11,136 bases of DNA from Candidatus Kuenenia stuttgartensis (GCA_945872325.1 CAMBZY010000053.1:1-11136), one strand, 5' to 3'; numbered from the stretch's first letter, positions 1 through 7,525 are shown. The notes: generated by a model from the letters alone, not told the origin. Made by a program: numbers and translations.

Positions 1-609
1 GGTGGAGCCGAGATTTTTCACCCGGAAGTGCGTGAAAAAATTTGTGATGCCAAAGCGTCAACGGAAACTTGGCTGGAAGTGCACAGGCTGGCACACAATC
101 TTGGTCTAAAGTCTAATTGTACAATGCTTTACGGGCATATTGACAAGCCGATTCACCGGATCGACCATATGATTCGCCTCCGAGAGCTTCAGGACGAAAC
201 GGGTGGATTCCAGACCTTCATTCCTCTTGCGTTTCATCCGGATAACTCGAGGATGGATGAGATTCCGAAAGCCTCTGGCTTTATGGATTTAAAGACCATG
301 GCCATCTCTCGGCTGATGCTCGACAACATTCCGCACATCAAAGCCTATTGGGTGATGCTGGGCATGAAGACCGCTCAGGTCGCACTCTCGTTCGGCGCAG
401 ATGATATTGACGGAACAGTCGTGCATGAAAAGATTTATCACGAAGCTGGCTCAGATTCCCCACAGGAAATGTGCGTGGCCGATCTGGAACGTTTGATCCT
501 TGAGGCGGGACGGGTTCCTGTGGAGCGAGATACGCTTTATCACCGGATTGAACGTGTCGAAGGTAGCTGGAAGCAGAGAGAGAAGATTGGTGCCGTCGCT
601 CTTGGTTGA
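1..609 (+). CDS. mqnE: Aminofutalosine synthase MqnE, C-terminal part (5' end outside window)
   Basis: This is the last 202 codons of a radical-SAM enzyme; the frame is open from base 1 to the TGA at 607-609, so the true start and the CxxxCxxC iron-sulfur motif lie upstream. MqnE joins a carboxyvinyl-oxybenzoate substrate to an adenosyl radical to give aminofutalosine, a cytoplasmic step of futalosine-route menaquinone synthesis. Visible family signatures are GGAEIFHPEVR at the left edge, SNCTMLYGHI (nt 112-141), RLRELQDETGGFQ, FIPLAFHP, and a late DDIDGTVVHEKIYHEAG block. The related CofH/MqnC enzymes share the fold, but the GGAEIFHPEVR and DGTVV.E.I.HEAG blocks fit MqnE best from memory of the family. 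A strong terminator ends the transcript about 50 bases on, so the gene looks transcriptionally separate from the secretion cluster. Confidence 0.88.
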   Translation, partial: GGAEIFHPEVREKICDAKASTETWLEVHRLAHNLGLKSNCTMLYGHIDKPIHRIDHMIRLRELQDETGGFQTFIPLAFHPDNSRMDEIPKASGFMDLKTMAISRLMLDNIPHIKAYWVMLGMKTAQVALSFGADDIDGTVVHEKIYHEAGSDSPQEMCVADLERLILEAGRVPVERDTLYHRIERVEGSWKQREKIGAVALG

Positions 610-658
610 GGCATTTCTTGTCTATCTTTCTACCATCATAAGACTTAAGTGCGTCCGG

Positions 659-690
659 GCCGGTGATATTCTCACCGGCTTTTTCTGTTT
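659..690 (+). terminator. Intrinsic terminator after mqnE
   Basis: A perfect 8-bp stem, GCCGGTGA (659-666) with TCACCGGC (672-679), closes a 5-nt loop (TATTC) and is followed at once by TTTTTCTGTTT (680-690). This is a textbook rho-independent terminator about 50 bases past the mqnE stop. It separates mqnE from the downstream cluster. Confidence 0.9.
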
Positions 691-709
691 GAAAGTTTGC
701 TAGTAGTAT

Positions 710-888
710 CCGTACAACCGTGCCAAACTTAAAACCTGACGTATTTCTTCGATTCTTTTAAAAACCTTCTAACCGGAAGAATTGTGACAGTCGTCAACTT
801 GTGGTAAATTAGTAGTTATCTCATGTCTAGATCAGGTTGCTTTTCCGTCGATATCGGTCGTGATGCGCGGCACTCCGCCGTACAACCG
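710..888. repeat. 11-bp direct repeat CCGTACAACCG in the spacer before the first ATPase gene
   Basis: The identical 11-mer CCGTACAACCG occurs at 710-720 and 878-888, 168 bases apart. The copies lie on either side of the candidate promoter at 782-810. They may be a regulator's paired sites or a chance repeat; nothing else identifies them. The rest of this 388-base gene-free spacer (610-997) shows only the terminator, the weak promoter and the ribosome binding site listed separately. Confidence 0.4.
782..810 (+). promoter_or_regulatory. Candidate sigma-70-type promoter for the secretion cluster
   Basis: TTGTGA (782-787) and TAAATT (805-810) are separated by 17 bases and each matches the housekeeping consensus at 4 of 6 positions. 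The site lies after the mqnE terminator and about 190 bases before the first ATPase start, where a cluster promoter is expected. The match is weak and planctomycete promoters are poorly characterised. Confidence 0.3.
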
Positions 889-984
889 ATTGGTCAGGCG
901 GTGACTCGCACCTATCCTTTCATGCTCTAAGTCATCCCCAGGCAAGCTGTTCTGATTCATCTCCGGGGTACTCGGATCGGTATT

Positions 985-990
985 GAGGGA
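985..990 (+). promoter_or_regulatory. Ribosome binding site fixing the ATG at 998
   Basis: GAGGGA sits 7 bases before ATG 998. An in-frame TTG at 983 would place this site inside the coding region, so the ATG is preferred. The protein then begins MAKWSDIL, as expected for this N-domain. Confidence 0.7.
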
Positions 991-997
991 ACTCATC

Positions 998-2752
998 ATG
1001 GCCAAATGGTCTGACATTCTGATTCAAAATGGCGTCATCGGACGCGATCAACTATCCGAAGCCCAGCGCATGCCCAACATGACGCTCGAAGATGCTCTGA
1101 TGCGCCAAGGCTATGCTGGCCCAGAAGAAATCACTCAGGCCAAGGCTGAAGAGTTTGGCTATACTTATGTCAATCTTCGAGAGACGAACATTCCGGCAGA
1201 GGTCCTCTCCGCAGTCCCTGAAGCCATTTGCCGTGACAAATTTTGTATGCCTTACGCCGAAGAGTTCGGCGAACTCAAAGTGGCTCTGGCTGAACCTGAC
1301 TACGAAACTGTCGAAAATCTCCGGTTCGTTCTGAACAAGGAAATTTCGCCTTCGATGGCCTCAAAAGAGGCGATTCTGGCCGCGATCAACGAGCATTTTG
1401 GCGGCTCAGGTTCCGCCGGTGCTGGTGGCAAAGGCGACACAGAATCGGTCAACAGCCTGCTTCAGGAATTCACCAACTCTGCGCTTGATGAGATGGGGAC
1501 GGATACGAGTAAAAAGGCAGGGATTCTGGGGATGGAAGGGGCCAACGAAGCTCCTGTGATTCGTCTGGTGAACCTCCTGATTTCTGAAGCTGCTCGGAAT
1601 CGGGCAAGCGACATTCATATCGAGCCTTTTGGTGATCGAGTTCGTGTAAGATATCGTATTGACGGTGTTTGTATCGAACGTGATGCCATTCCCAAAAAGC
1701 TTCATATGGCAGTCTTGAGCCGTCTCAAGATTATGGCTGAGATCGACATCGCGGAAAAACGTCGTCCTCAGGACGGCCGGATCAAGATGATGGCCGGCGA
1801 GAAGGAAATCGATCTGAGGGTCTCCGTTCTGCCAACAAACCACGGCCAGTCAGTGGTGATGCGCATCCTCGACCGGGACAATATCAAAGTCGGTCTGCGG
1901 GATATCGGTTTCTCGGAAGAGGACTACCGTCGTTTCAGTAACCTCATTCGTCGTCCGAACGGAATTCTGCTTGTGACCGGTCCCACCGGTTCCGGCAAGA
2001 CCACGACGCTTTACGCCGCTTTGAATGAGCTGAACACCCCGAATACCAAGATCATCACGGCTGAGGATCCGGTCGAGTATTACCTTCCAGGCGTCAATCA
2101 GTGTGAGATCAAACACAAGATTGGGATGACGTTTGCCAAAGTCATCCGGGCGATGATGCGTCAAAACCCGAATATCCTGCTGGTCGGTGAAATTCGCGAT
2201 AACGAGACAGCTCAAACCGCTATTCAGGCCTCACTGACAGGACACTTGGTTTTTAGTACACTTCACACGAACGATGCGCCCAGTGCTATTACACGTTTGA
2301 TCGACATTGGGGTGGCACCGTTTCTCGTGACAAGCTCGGTTACGGGCATCATGGCCCAGCGACTTGTGCGAAAAGTCTGTCCGAAATGCAAGGTACGGGT
2401 GGACCCACCAGCCCACATTCTTGAGGGGTTGAGACTTAAGCCGGAAGTGGTTAAGCGAGCGAACTTTATGGAAGGCAAGGGCTGTGCCTACTGCAACAAT
2501 AAAGGCACGCGTGGCCGGATGGCGATTTTCGAACTTCTGGTGATGTCGTCCAAGATTCGCGAGATGGCGTTCAAGGGCGAGACTTCTCTCGAAATTCGTA
2601 ACGTAGCTCGCCGAGAGGGGATGCGTACTCTATTCGAGGACGGAATGATCAAGGCCATGAAGGGCCAGACGACTGTGGATGAGGTTCTGAAAATCACCAA
2701 TCACGACCTCTTCACATCTGCCACAGGGATCAAGCCTGGTGGTGGGCATTGA
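998..2752 (+). CDS. gspE: GspE/PilB-family assembly ATPase, first copy (584 aa)
   Basis: This is a cytoplasmic hexameric ATPase that powers pilus or pseudopilus assembly by acting on the GspF/PilC platform. An N-terminal GspE/MshEN-type domain (about residues 1-130) is followed by a glycine-rich linker (135-147) and the catalytic module from about 182. Visible motifs are Walker A GPTGSGKT (328-335), Walker B ILLVGE (393-398, Glu398), the TGHLVFSTLHT His box, and a zinc-type pair of CxxC motifs at 461-464 and 496-499. Length and domain order are normal for the family. The start is ATG 998 with GAGGGA 7 bases upstream. It is the first gene after the mqnE terminator and pilT follows 390 bases later. 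The N-domain lacks the RLG...Q residues of nucleotide-binding MshEN repeats, unlike the second copy at 4407. Sequence alone does not decide between GspE and PilB, since planctomycete versions are intermediate. Confidence 0.93.
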   Translation: MAKWSDILIQNGVIGRDQLSEAQRMPNMTLEDALMRQGYAGPEEITQAKAEEFGYTYVNLRETNIPAEVLSAVPEAICRDKFCMPYAEEFGELKVALAEPDYETVENLRFVLNKEISPSMASKEAILAAINEHFGGSGSAGAGGKGDTESVNSLLQEFTNSALDEMGTDTSKKAGILGMEGANEAPVIRLVNLLISEAARNRASDIHIEPFGDRVRVRYRIDGVCIERDAIPKKLHMAVLSRLKIMAEIDIAEKRRPQDGRIKMMAGEKEIDLRVSVLPTNHGQSVVMRILDRDNIKVGLRDIGFSEEDYRRFSNLIRRPNGILLVTGPTGSGKTTTLYAALNELNTPNTKIITAEDPVEYYLPGVNQCEIKHKIGMTFAKVIRAMMRQNPNILLVGEIRDNETAQTAIQASLTGHLVFSTLHTNDAPSAITRLIDIGVAPFLVTSSVTGIMAQRLVRKVCPKCKVRVDPPAHILEGLRLKPEVVKRANFMEGKGCAYCNNKGTRGRMAIFELLVMSSKIREMAFKGETSLEIRNVARREGMRTLFEDGMIKAMKGQTTVDEVLKITNHDLFTSATGIKPGGGH

Positions 2753-3142
2753 TTCAACGGATTTTGGAATGGACCCCGATTGGGTGCAAGCCTGTCCCTT
2801 GTTACGTCTGCACCTGATCTGAGGTCTGATCTGACAATTCAGGGAGAAAGTTTGGAGAAGTCCTACCAGCGATCTATGATGTGGTTAGCGGGAGAGGATC
2901 ATGCGCCGTATTCTTCGGTGTTTCCGGCTCGCTGAACCCAACCACGAACAGATTCGCTGGAAAAACTTCGGTCCTACGACTTGCGTCTCATCGACGTATC
3001 GGGGAAAAGATAGTCAAGTAACGTTCCGGGAGAGAGTTTTGAGGTGCCAGCATCTATCGCTGAATCGCTTCATTCCTGGAAAACGTTTCAAGGTGTCGAT
3101 TGATTGACTCGTCCGAGGTTTAAAAGTGGAACGTGAGGACTC
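2753..3142. other. 390-base spacer before pilT; no convincing gene
   Basis: The spacer holds the inverted repeat and CTGATCTGA tandem noted separately. It also holds a 68-codon open frame at 2901-3107 with GGGAGAGG just upstream of its ATG. The predicted peptide is basic, uses rare-looking codons such as AGA, AGG and CTA, and resembles nothing I recognise, so I do not call it a gene. No clear promoter was seen. The length suggests a long pilT leader or a separate promoter. Confidence 0.5.
2783..2814 (+). other. Inverted repeat downstream of the first ATPase gene
   Basis: GGTGCA (2783-2788) pairs with TGCACC (2809-2814) across a 20-nt loop, 30 bases past the stop. ACCC (2773-2776) and GGGT (2782-2785) could form a small competing stem. 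There is no T-tract, so termination is doubtful. A 12-bp-period direct repeat of CTGATCTGA (2814-2822 and 2826-2834) follows immediately. Confidence 0.3.
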
Positions 3143-4273
3143 ATGGGCACTCTGCTGATCGATAAACTGCTGCATACAGCTCTAACACAAAAAGCCAGCG
3201 ACTTGCACCTGACAGTGGGCGCCCGTCCTACGTTGCGACTCAGCGGTCACATGCACCCTCTGAACACAAAGACTTTAGAGCAAAGTGATATGGTCGGCTT
3301 GATGAAGTCGATCACCCCCGAACGCTGCCAGCAGGAACTGCAGGAAGTGGGCGGTACGGACTTCGCTTTCGCCTTCGGAGAACTGGGGCGTTTCCGCGTG
3401 GCTGTCTTCAAGCAGCGTGGCAATATCGGCATGGTTCTGCGACGGATTCCGAACGAGTTTCTTACGTTCGAACAGCTTGGTCTGCCCAAGGTTTGCGAAG
3501 AATTGATCAAGCGTCCCCGGGGTTTGATGCTGGTCACAGGTCCAACCGGTTCAGGCAAGACCACATCGTTGTCCAGTATGCTGAACTGGATCAACCAGAA
3601 CATGGATCACCACGTGATCACGATCGAAGACCCGATCGAATACTTCCACAAGCACCAGAAATCGTTGATGAACCAGCGGGAGATCGGCATCGACGTGCCT
3701 GACTTCCCGGAAGCTCTGAAACGGGCCCTGCGGATGGACCCTGACATCATCCTTGTGGGTGAAATGCGGGACCTTGCAACGATTTCCGCTGCCATCACAG
3801 CTGCTGAAACTGGACACCTTGTGTTCGGAACTTTGCACACGAACTCGGCTGAAGGGACTGTCAACCGGATCATTGACGTCTTTCCGAAAGAGCAGCAGGA
3901 TCAGATTCGGACCCAGCTTTCCGTTGCGATTATTGGCGTTTTGTGTCAGGCGCTTTTGCCCCGGAAGCCGAAGGGCATGGTGGCGGCCTATGAAATGCTG
4001 GTGATCACGCCGGCCATTTCGAACCTGATCCGTGAGAACAAAACCTATCGGATTGACTCGTCGATTCAGACCGGGCGTAAGCACGGGATGATTTTGATGG
4101 ACGACTCGCTTTTCAATCTCTGGCGTCAGGGGATTGTTGAAGAAGAGGACGCGATTTACCGGTCCCGTAAGCCGACCGAATTGCGTGAGCGTATCGAACT
4201 GGCCAAGAAGGGCATTATCGACGACGGCGATGATGATGCTGACGACGAGGATGCCGGCGCCAAGAAGCGTTGA
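3143..4273 (+). CDS. pilT: PilT-type twitching/retraction ATPase (376 aa)
   Basis: PilT is a hexameric cytoplasmic ATPase that drives pilus retraction by returning pilin subunits to the membrane. The N-terminal PAS-like domain begins with ASDLHL (18-23). The RecA-like core carries Walker A GPTGSGKT (133-140), Walker B IILVGE (202-207, Glu207), the TGHLVFGTLHT His box (223-233), and the PilT hallmark AISNLIRE (291-298, usually AIRNLIRE), which separates it from GspE/PilB. It lacks the CxxC pair of assembly ATPases, as expected. The start has GAGGAC ending 2 bases before the ATG, so the Shine-Dalgarno spacing is short, but the protein begins as family members do. The C-terminus ends in a strongly acidic tail (360-370, nine of eleven residues Asp or Glu) and then AGAKKR; I do not know this tail from typical PilT. 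It lies between two assembly ATPases, which fits a dynamic, pilus-like system. Confidence 0.94.
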   Translation: MGTLLIDKLLHTALTQKASDLHLTVGARPTLRLSGHMHPLNTKTLEQSDMVGLMKSITPERCQQELQEVGGTDFAFAFGELGRFRVAVFKQRGNIGMVLRRIPNEFLTFEQLGLPKVCEELIKRPRGLMLVTGPTGSGKTTSLSSMLNWINQNMDHHVITIEDPIEYFHKHQKSLMNQREIGIDVPDFPEALKRALRMDPDIILVGEMRDLATISAAITAAETGHLVFGTLHTNSAEGTVNRIIDVFPKEQQDQIRTQLSVAIIGVLCQALLPRKPKGMVAAYEMLVITPAISNLIRENKTYRIDSSIQTGRKHGMILMDDSLFNLWRQGIVEEEDAIYRSRKPTELRERIELAKKGIIDDGDDDADDEDAGAKKR

Positions 4274-4289
4274 TATCGAAACTGGCAAG

Positions 4290-4325
4290 TAGCCAGAGCT
4301 TAGGGCCTTCCCCGAACTCTGGCTA
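4290..4325 (+). other. Hairpin just after the pilT stop
   Basis: TAGCCAGAG (4290-4298) and CTCTGGCTA (4317-4325) form a perfect 9-bp stem. Inside it, GGG (4303-4305) can pair with the C-run at 4310-4313. It starts 17 bases past the pilT stop. No T-run follows, so it may be a weak terminator, a 3'-end protecting structure or a processing site that uncouples pilT from the next gene. Confidence 0.6.
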
Positions 4326-4336
4326 AAGTCATGGAT

Positions 4337-4366
4337 TTGACGATCGCGTTCCCCTAAATCTCTACG
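4337..4366 (+). promoter_or_regulatory. Weak candidate promoter before the second ATPase gene
   Basis: TTGACG (4337-4342) matches a sigma-70 -35 box at 5 of 6 positions. With an 18-base spacer the best -10 is TCTACG (4361-4366), only 3 of 6. It lies just after the pilT hairpin, which is a sensible place for a secondary promoter, but the -10 is poor. Confidence 0.25.
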
Positions 4367-4406
4367 AATTCTTTGTAACGAACACTGAATCAGGACTGAA
4401 TCCACC

Positions 4407-6125
4407 ATGGCACGCCGAATCGGAACCATCTTGCAGGACATGGGTTACCTCGACGAGGACGCCACCTGGCGGATCCTTGAAGAGCAGCAGCAGGGTGGTG
4501 GTGTCGAGCAATTCGGCAAGATCGCCATCCGGCTTGACCTGATCTCGGAAGCCCAACTGCTGAAAGCACTTGGCGAACAGCTTGACATGAAGGTGGTGAG
4601 CCTTGCGGACATCACCATTCCTGCCGAACTTTGCCAACTGATCAACCAGCAGATGGCCGACATGTTCCGCGTGATTCCGCTCTCGCAGAACAAGAAGGAC
4701 AAATCGGTCACCGTGGCCATGGCCCGGCCGGAAGATCCACAGGCCCTCGATTCCGTTCGTTCGTTTCTGGGCGTGGATGTGAAGGCTGTGATTGCCAGCG
4801 AGTCTGACGTTAAATCAGCCATTGAAAGGCTTTACGTTGGTCAGCAGGAATCCATCGGTGATGTGATCAGGCAGATTGAGGCCGATAAGGGGCTTCAGCA
4901 GTACTCCAATCGCAACGAGACGACGATCGACTTGGAAGCGATCGAAGAAATGGCCGATGCCGCTCCTGTGCGGAAACTGGTCAATCTCGTGTTGCTCACA
5001 GCGATTCGCGACAAGGCTTCGGACATCCACTTCGAGCCTTTTGAAGACGAGTACAAGATGAGGCTTCGGGTCGACGGCGTTCTGTTCGAACTGATCCCTC
5101 CCCCGCGTCACCTTGGGCCTGCCATTTCGAGCCGGATCAAGGTCATGGCGAATCTCGATATTGCCGAACGGCGGATCCCTCAGGACGGCCGGATCGAGCT
5201 TGCGCTTGGCGGTAATCAGGTCGACATTCGGGTCTCGACTTTGCCGACCTTGTTTGGCGAGTCGGTGGTGCTCCGGATCCTTGATAAAACCGTGGTGAAT
5301 CTTGACCTCAACAAGATCGGGATGCCTCAGGATACACTTGACCTCTGGCGTGGCCTGATTCTCAAGCCGAACGGGATTATCCTGGTGACAGGGCCGACAT
5401 CGTCCGGCAAAACCACCACATTGTACGCCACCTTGAACGAGCTTAACTCGATTGAGGATAAGATCATCACCACGGAAGAGCCGGTCGAGTACGACATCGA
5501 CGGCCTGGTTCAATGCCCGATCAACCACGACATCGGCGTGACCTTTGGCGCCTGCCTCAGAGCCATCCTGCGACAGGATCCTGACATCATTCTGGTGGGT
5601 GAAACACGCGACCTGGAGACGGCCGAAATCTCGATTCAGGCATCTCTCACAGGCCACACCGTTTTTACGACTTTGCACACGAACGATGCCCCATCGGCTG
5701 TAACCCGCTTGCGTGACATGGGCCTTCCGACATTCTTGATCACATCCACGCTTGAAGGTGTTCTCGCCCAGCGGCTTGTCCGGCGGATCTGTGCCAACTG
5801 CAAAGAGTTGTACATGCCGAACGACGAACAGCTTGGCCAATTGGGGATGACGGCAGCCACAGCGGCCGGCCTCGAATTCTACAAGGGCAAGGGCTGCGAT
5901 ACTTGTAAAAATACCGGTTATAAAGGCCGGATGGGGATCTACGAGTTGCTGATCATGAACGATGAACTTCGCGATATGATTGTCAAGGAGGCGTCGCTCG
6001 ACGAATATCGTGCCGCTTGCCGGCGGAGCGGTATGCGGACCCTCCGCGAGACCGGTATGCTTTCGGTTCATGAAGGTAAAACGACGATCGACGAAATCAT
6101 TCGCGAGACGATTCTTGACGAGTGA
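4407..6125 (+). CDS. gspE: GspE/PilB-family assembly ATPase, second copy (572 aa)
   Basis: This is a second assembly ATPase of the same architecture as the copy at 998. Its N-domain fits the tandem 24-residue MshEN pattern well. Residues 4-27 keep R4, G6, G13, L24 and Q27; residues 35-58 keep G37, L45, I46, L51, L55 and Q58 but have Gln for the leading Arg and Asp for the central Gly. MshEN domains of this kind bind cyclic-di-GMP in some family members; binding here is inferred. The catalytic module starts near 185, with Walker A GPTSSGKT (329-336), Walker B IILVGE (394-399, Glu399), the TGHTVFTTLHT His box, and CxxC pairs at 462-465 and 497-500. ATG 4407 has AGGA 11 bases upstream, a rather long spacing. 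The platform gene follows directly, so this copy is the likelier partner of the GspF protein. Confidence 0.93.
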   Translation: MARRIGTILQDMGYLDEDATWRILEEQQQGGGVEQFGKIAIRLDLISEAQLLKALGEQLDMKVVSLADITIPAELCQLINQQMADMFRVIPLSQNKKDKSVTVAMARPEDPQALDSVRSFLGVDVKAVIASESDVKSAIERLYVGQQESIGDVIRQIEADKGLQQYSNRNETTIDLEAIEEMADAAPVRKLVNLVLLTAIRDKASDIHFEPFEDEYKMRLRVDGVLFELIPPPRHLGPAISSRIKVMANLDIAERRIPQDGRIELALGGNQVDIRVSTLPTLFGESVVLRILDKTVVNLDLNKIGMPQDTLDLWRGLILKPNGIILVTGPTSSGKTTTLYATLNELNSIEDKIITTEEPVEYDIDGLVQCPINHDIGVTFGACLRAILRQDPDIILVGETRDLETAEISIQASLTGHTVFTTLHTNDAPSAVTRLRDMGLPTFLITSTLEGVLAQRLVRRICANCKELYMPNDEQLGQLGMTAATAAGLEFYKGKGCDTCKNTGYKGRMGIYELLIMNDELRDMIVKEASLDEYRAACRRSGMRTLRETGMLSVHEGKTTIDEIIRETILDE

Positions 6126-6131
6126 CAGTTT

Positions 6132-6161
6132 TCCTCTGGTTCTGACTCAAGAACAAGAGGA
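6132..6161 (+). other. Hairpin just after the second ATPase gene
   Basis: TCCTCT-g-GTTCT (6132-6143) pairs with AGAAC-a-AGAGGA (6150-6161), giving 11 paired bases with one mismatch and a 6-nt loop. It begins 7 bases past the stop. No T-tract follows, so readthrough into the platform gene is likely. Confidence 0.55.
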
Positions 6162-6257
6162 GCAGTGACTTGCGATATTTCGGATCAGAAAAAATCAGTG
6201 TGCTGGATTCACGGCGGCGACCACTCGAACGACAACGGCCTTTTGAGGTTCTGAGCA

Positions 6258-7493
6258 ATGGCGACCTTCCAATACGAAGCGATGGACCAGACCGGCAAGA
6301 CGGTCAAGGACACGATTGAAGCCACCACGCAGGAGGAAGCACAGCAGCTGATCCGTCAGCGCGGCTTCTTTGTGACGTCGATTGGCGAGAAAGCCAAGAC
6401 CAAGGCCAAGGCCAAGAAGAAAAAGAAGGGCAAGAAGAAGGCCTTCACCTTCGGCAAGATCAAGCCAAAGCAGCTTTGTACGTTCACCCGCCAGCTTTCC
6501 ACGCTTCAGGATGCCGGCCTGCCGATCCTTCGCAGCCTCCGGATTCTGGCTGGCCAGTGCAAGCCTGGCGTTTTGAAGAACGCTCTGGGCGATGTGGTGG
6601 ATGATATTGAAAGCGGGCTGACGCTTTCCGAAGCCTTTGCCAAGCACCCGAAAGCGTTTGACAGGCTTTATTGCAACATGGTGAGGGCCGGTGAAGCGGG
6701 CGGTGCCCTGGAAGCGATCCTCCAGCGTCTGGCTGACTTCAAGGAAAAAGCCCAGTCGCTGAAGCGAAAAATCAAGGGTGCCATGGTCTACCCGATCGTG
6801 GTCATCACGGTGGCTGTCACCATCGTGGGCTTCATCCTTTACTTCATCATCCCCAAGTTCGAGATGATCTTTAAAGACTTCGGCGTTGATTTGCCGAAGA
6901 TGACCGTCTTCCTGATCAATGCCAGTCACTTCGTGGTCGATTACGCACCCGTCTGCATCGCCGCCCCATTTGTGATGTACATCATCCTTAAGCTTTTATA
7001 CAAGACCAAGATCGGCGCTTATGTGCTGGACTGGATCCTGTTGCGGATTCCCGTCATGGGACAGATTGCCGGCAAGTCGACCGTGGCCCGGACCATGCGG
7101 ACACTGGGCACCCTGGTCACGTCGGGCGTGCCGATTCTCGAAGCGATTGCGATTGTGCGGGAGACAGCTGGCAACGCCGTTTTCGAGCGGGTTTTCACAC
7201 GCATCTACGACTCGATCCGCGAAGGGGAGACGATCTCGGTTCCCTTGAAGGAATCCAGACTTGTGGATGACATCGTGGTGAACATGATCGACGTCGGTGA
7301 AGAGACCGGCGACCTCGATACCATGCTCAACAAGATTGCCGACAACTACGACGAAGAAGTCGAAGTGCTGGTCGAGTCGCTGATGTCCTTGCTCGAGCCG
7401 ATCATGATCGTGGTTCTGGGGGGCATCGTCGGTTTCATCGTCATCGCACTCTTCCTCCCCCTCGTTCAGCTCATTTCCAAGCTCTCCGGTTGA
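6258..7493 (+). CDS. gspF: GspF/PilC-family inner-membrane platform protein (411 aa)
   Basis: This polytopic membrane protein is the platform on which the assembly and retraction ATPases work. A short N-terminal domain (1-44, opening MATFQYEAMDQTGK as is usual) is joined by a lysine-rich linker (45-61, twelve Lys of seventeen) to the first GspF repeat (about 70-195, with FTRQLSTLQDAGLPILRSL). The second repeat starts near 274 with a parallel block, ARTMRTLGTLVTSGVPILEA. Membrane segments are about 177-199, 226-247 and 380-402. Length is close to the family norm of about 400. ATG 6258 has GAGG (6245-6248) 9 bases upstream. It is the only platform gene seen here for three ATPases. The linker lies in the cytoplasmic N-terminal region expected to meet the ATPases. 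Its lysines are encoded by repeated AAGGCC/AAGAAG units (nt 6390-6440). Confidence 0.95.
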   Translation: MATFQYEAMDQTGKTVKDTIEATTQEEAQQLIRQRGFFVTSIGEKAKTKAKAKKKKKGKKKAFTFGKIKPKQLCTFTRQLSTLQDAGLPILRSLRILAGQCKPGVLKNALGDVVDDIESGLTLSEAFAKHPKAFDRLYCNMVRAGEAGGALEAILQRLADFKEKAQSLKRKIKGAMVYPIVVITVAVTIVGFILYFIIPKFEMIFKDFGVDLPKMTVFLINASHFVVDYAPVCIAAPFVMYIILKLLYKTKIGAYVLDWILLRIPVMGQIAGKSTVARTMRTLGTLVTSGVPILEAIAIVRETAGNAVFERVFTRIYDSIREGETISVPLKESRLVDDIVVNMIDVGEETGDLDTMLNKIADNYDEEVEVLVESLMSLLEPIMIVVLGGIVGFIVIALFLPLVQLISKLSG

Positions 7494-7499
7494 TGGCCT

Positions 7500-7525
7500 G
7501 GCGGGTGGACCGTGGTTCGCCCGCC
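7500..7525 (+). terminator. GC-rich hairpin after gspF, terminator-like without T-tract
   Basis: GGCGGGTGGAC (7500-7510) pairs with GTTCGCCCGCC (7515-7525): 11 pairs including two G-T, closing a CGTG tetraloop. It begins 7 bases after the gspF stop and is the strongest stem in the cluster. The following sequence (CAAATCGGC) lacks a T-run, so it may terminate only in part or protect the upstream mRNA 3' end. Confidence 0.55.

Noticed and set aside
983..997. TTG at 983 as start of the first ATPase
   Set aside because: The GAGGGA ribosome binding site lies at 985-990 and serves ATG 998. The five extra residues are not part of the conserved N-domain.
832..1017. Minus-strand 61-codon frame in the spacer before the first ATPase
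   Set aside because: It overlaps the ribosome binding site and start of the ATPase gene and shows no family signature.
3551..4441. Antisense open frame (296 codons) opposite pilT and the following spacer
   Set aside because: It covers the complement of PilT catalytic motifs and runs across an intergenic hairpin. No recognisable protein results.
4815..6071. Long antisense open frame (418 codons) opposite the second ATPase gene
   Set aside because: It mirrors a strongly conserved ATPase gene on the other strand. Its translation is low in hydrophobic core patterns, rich in His/Arg/Gln/Asp, and matches no family I know.
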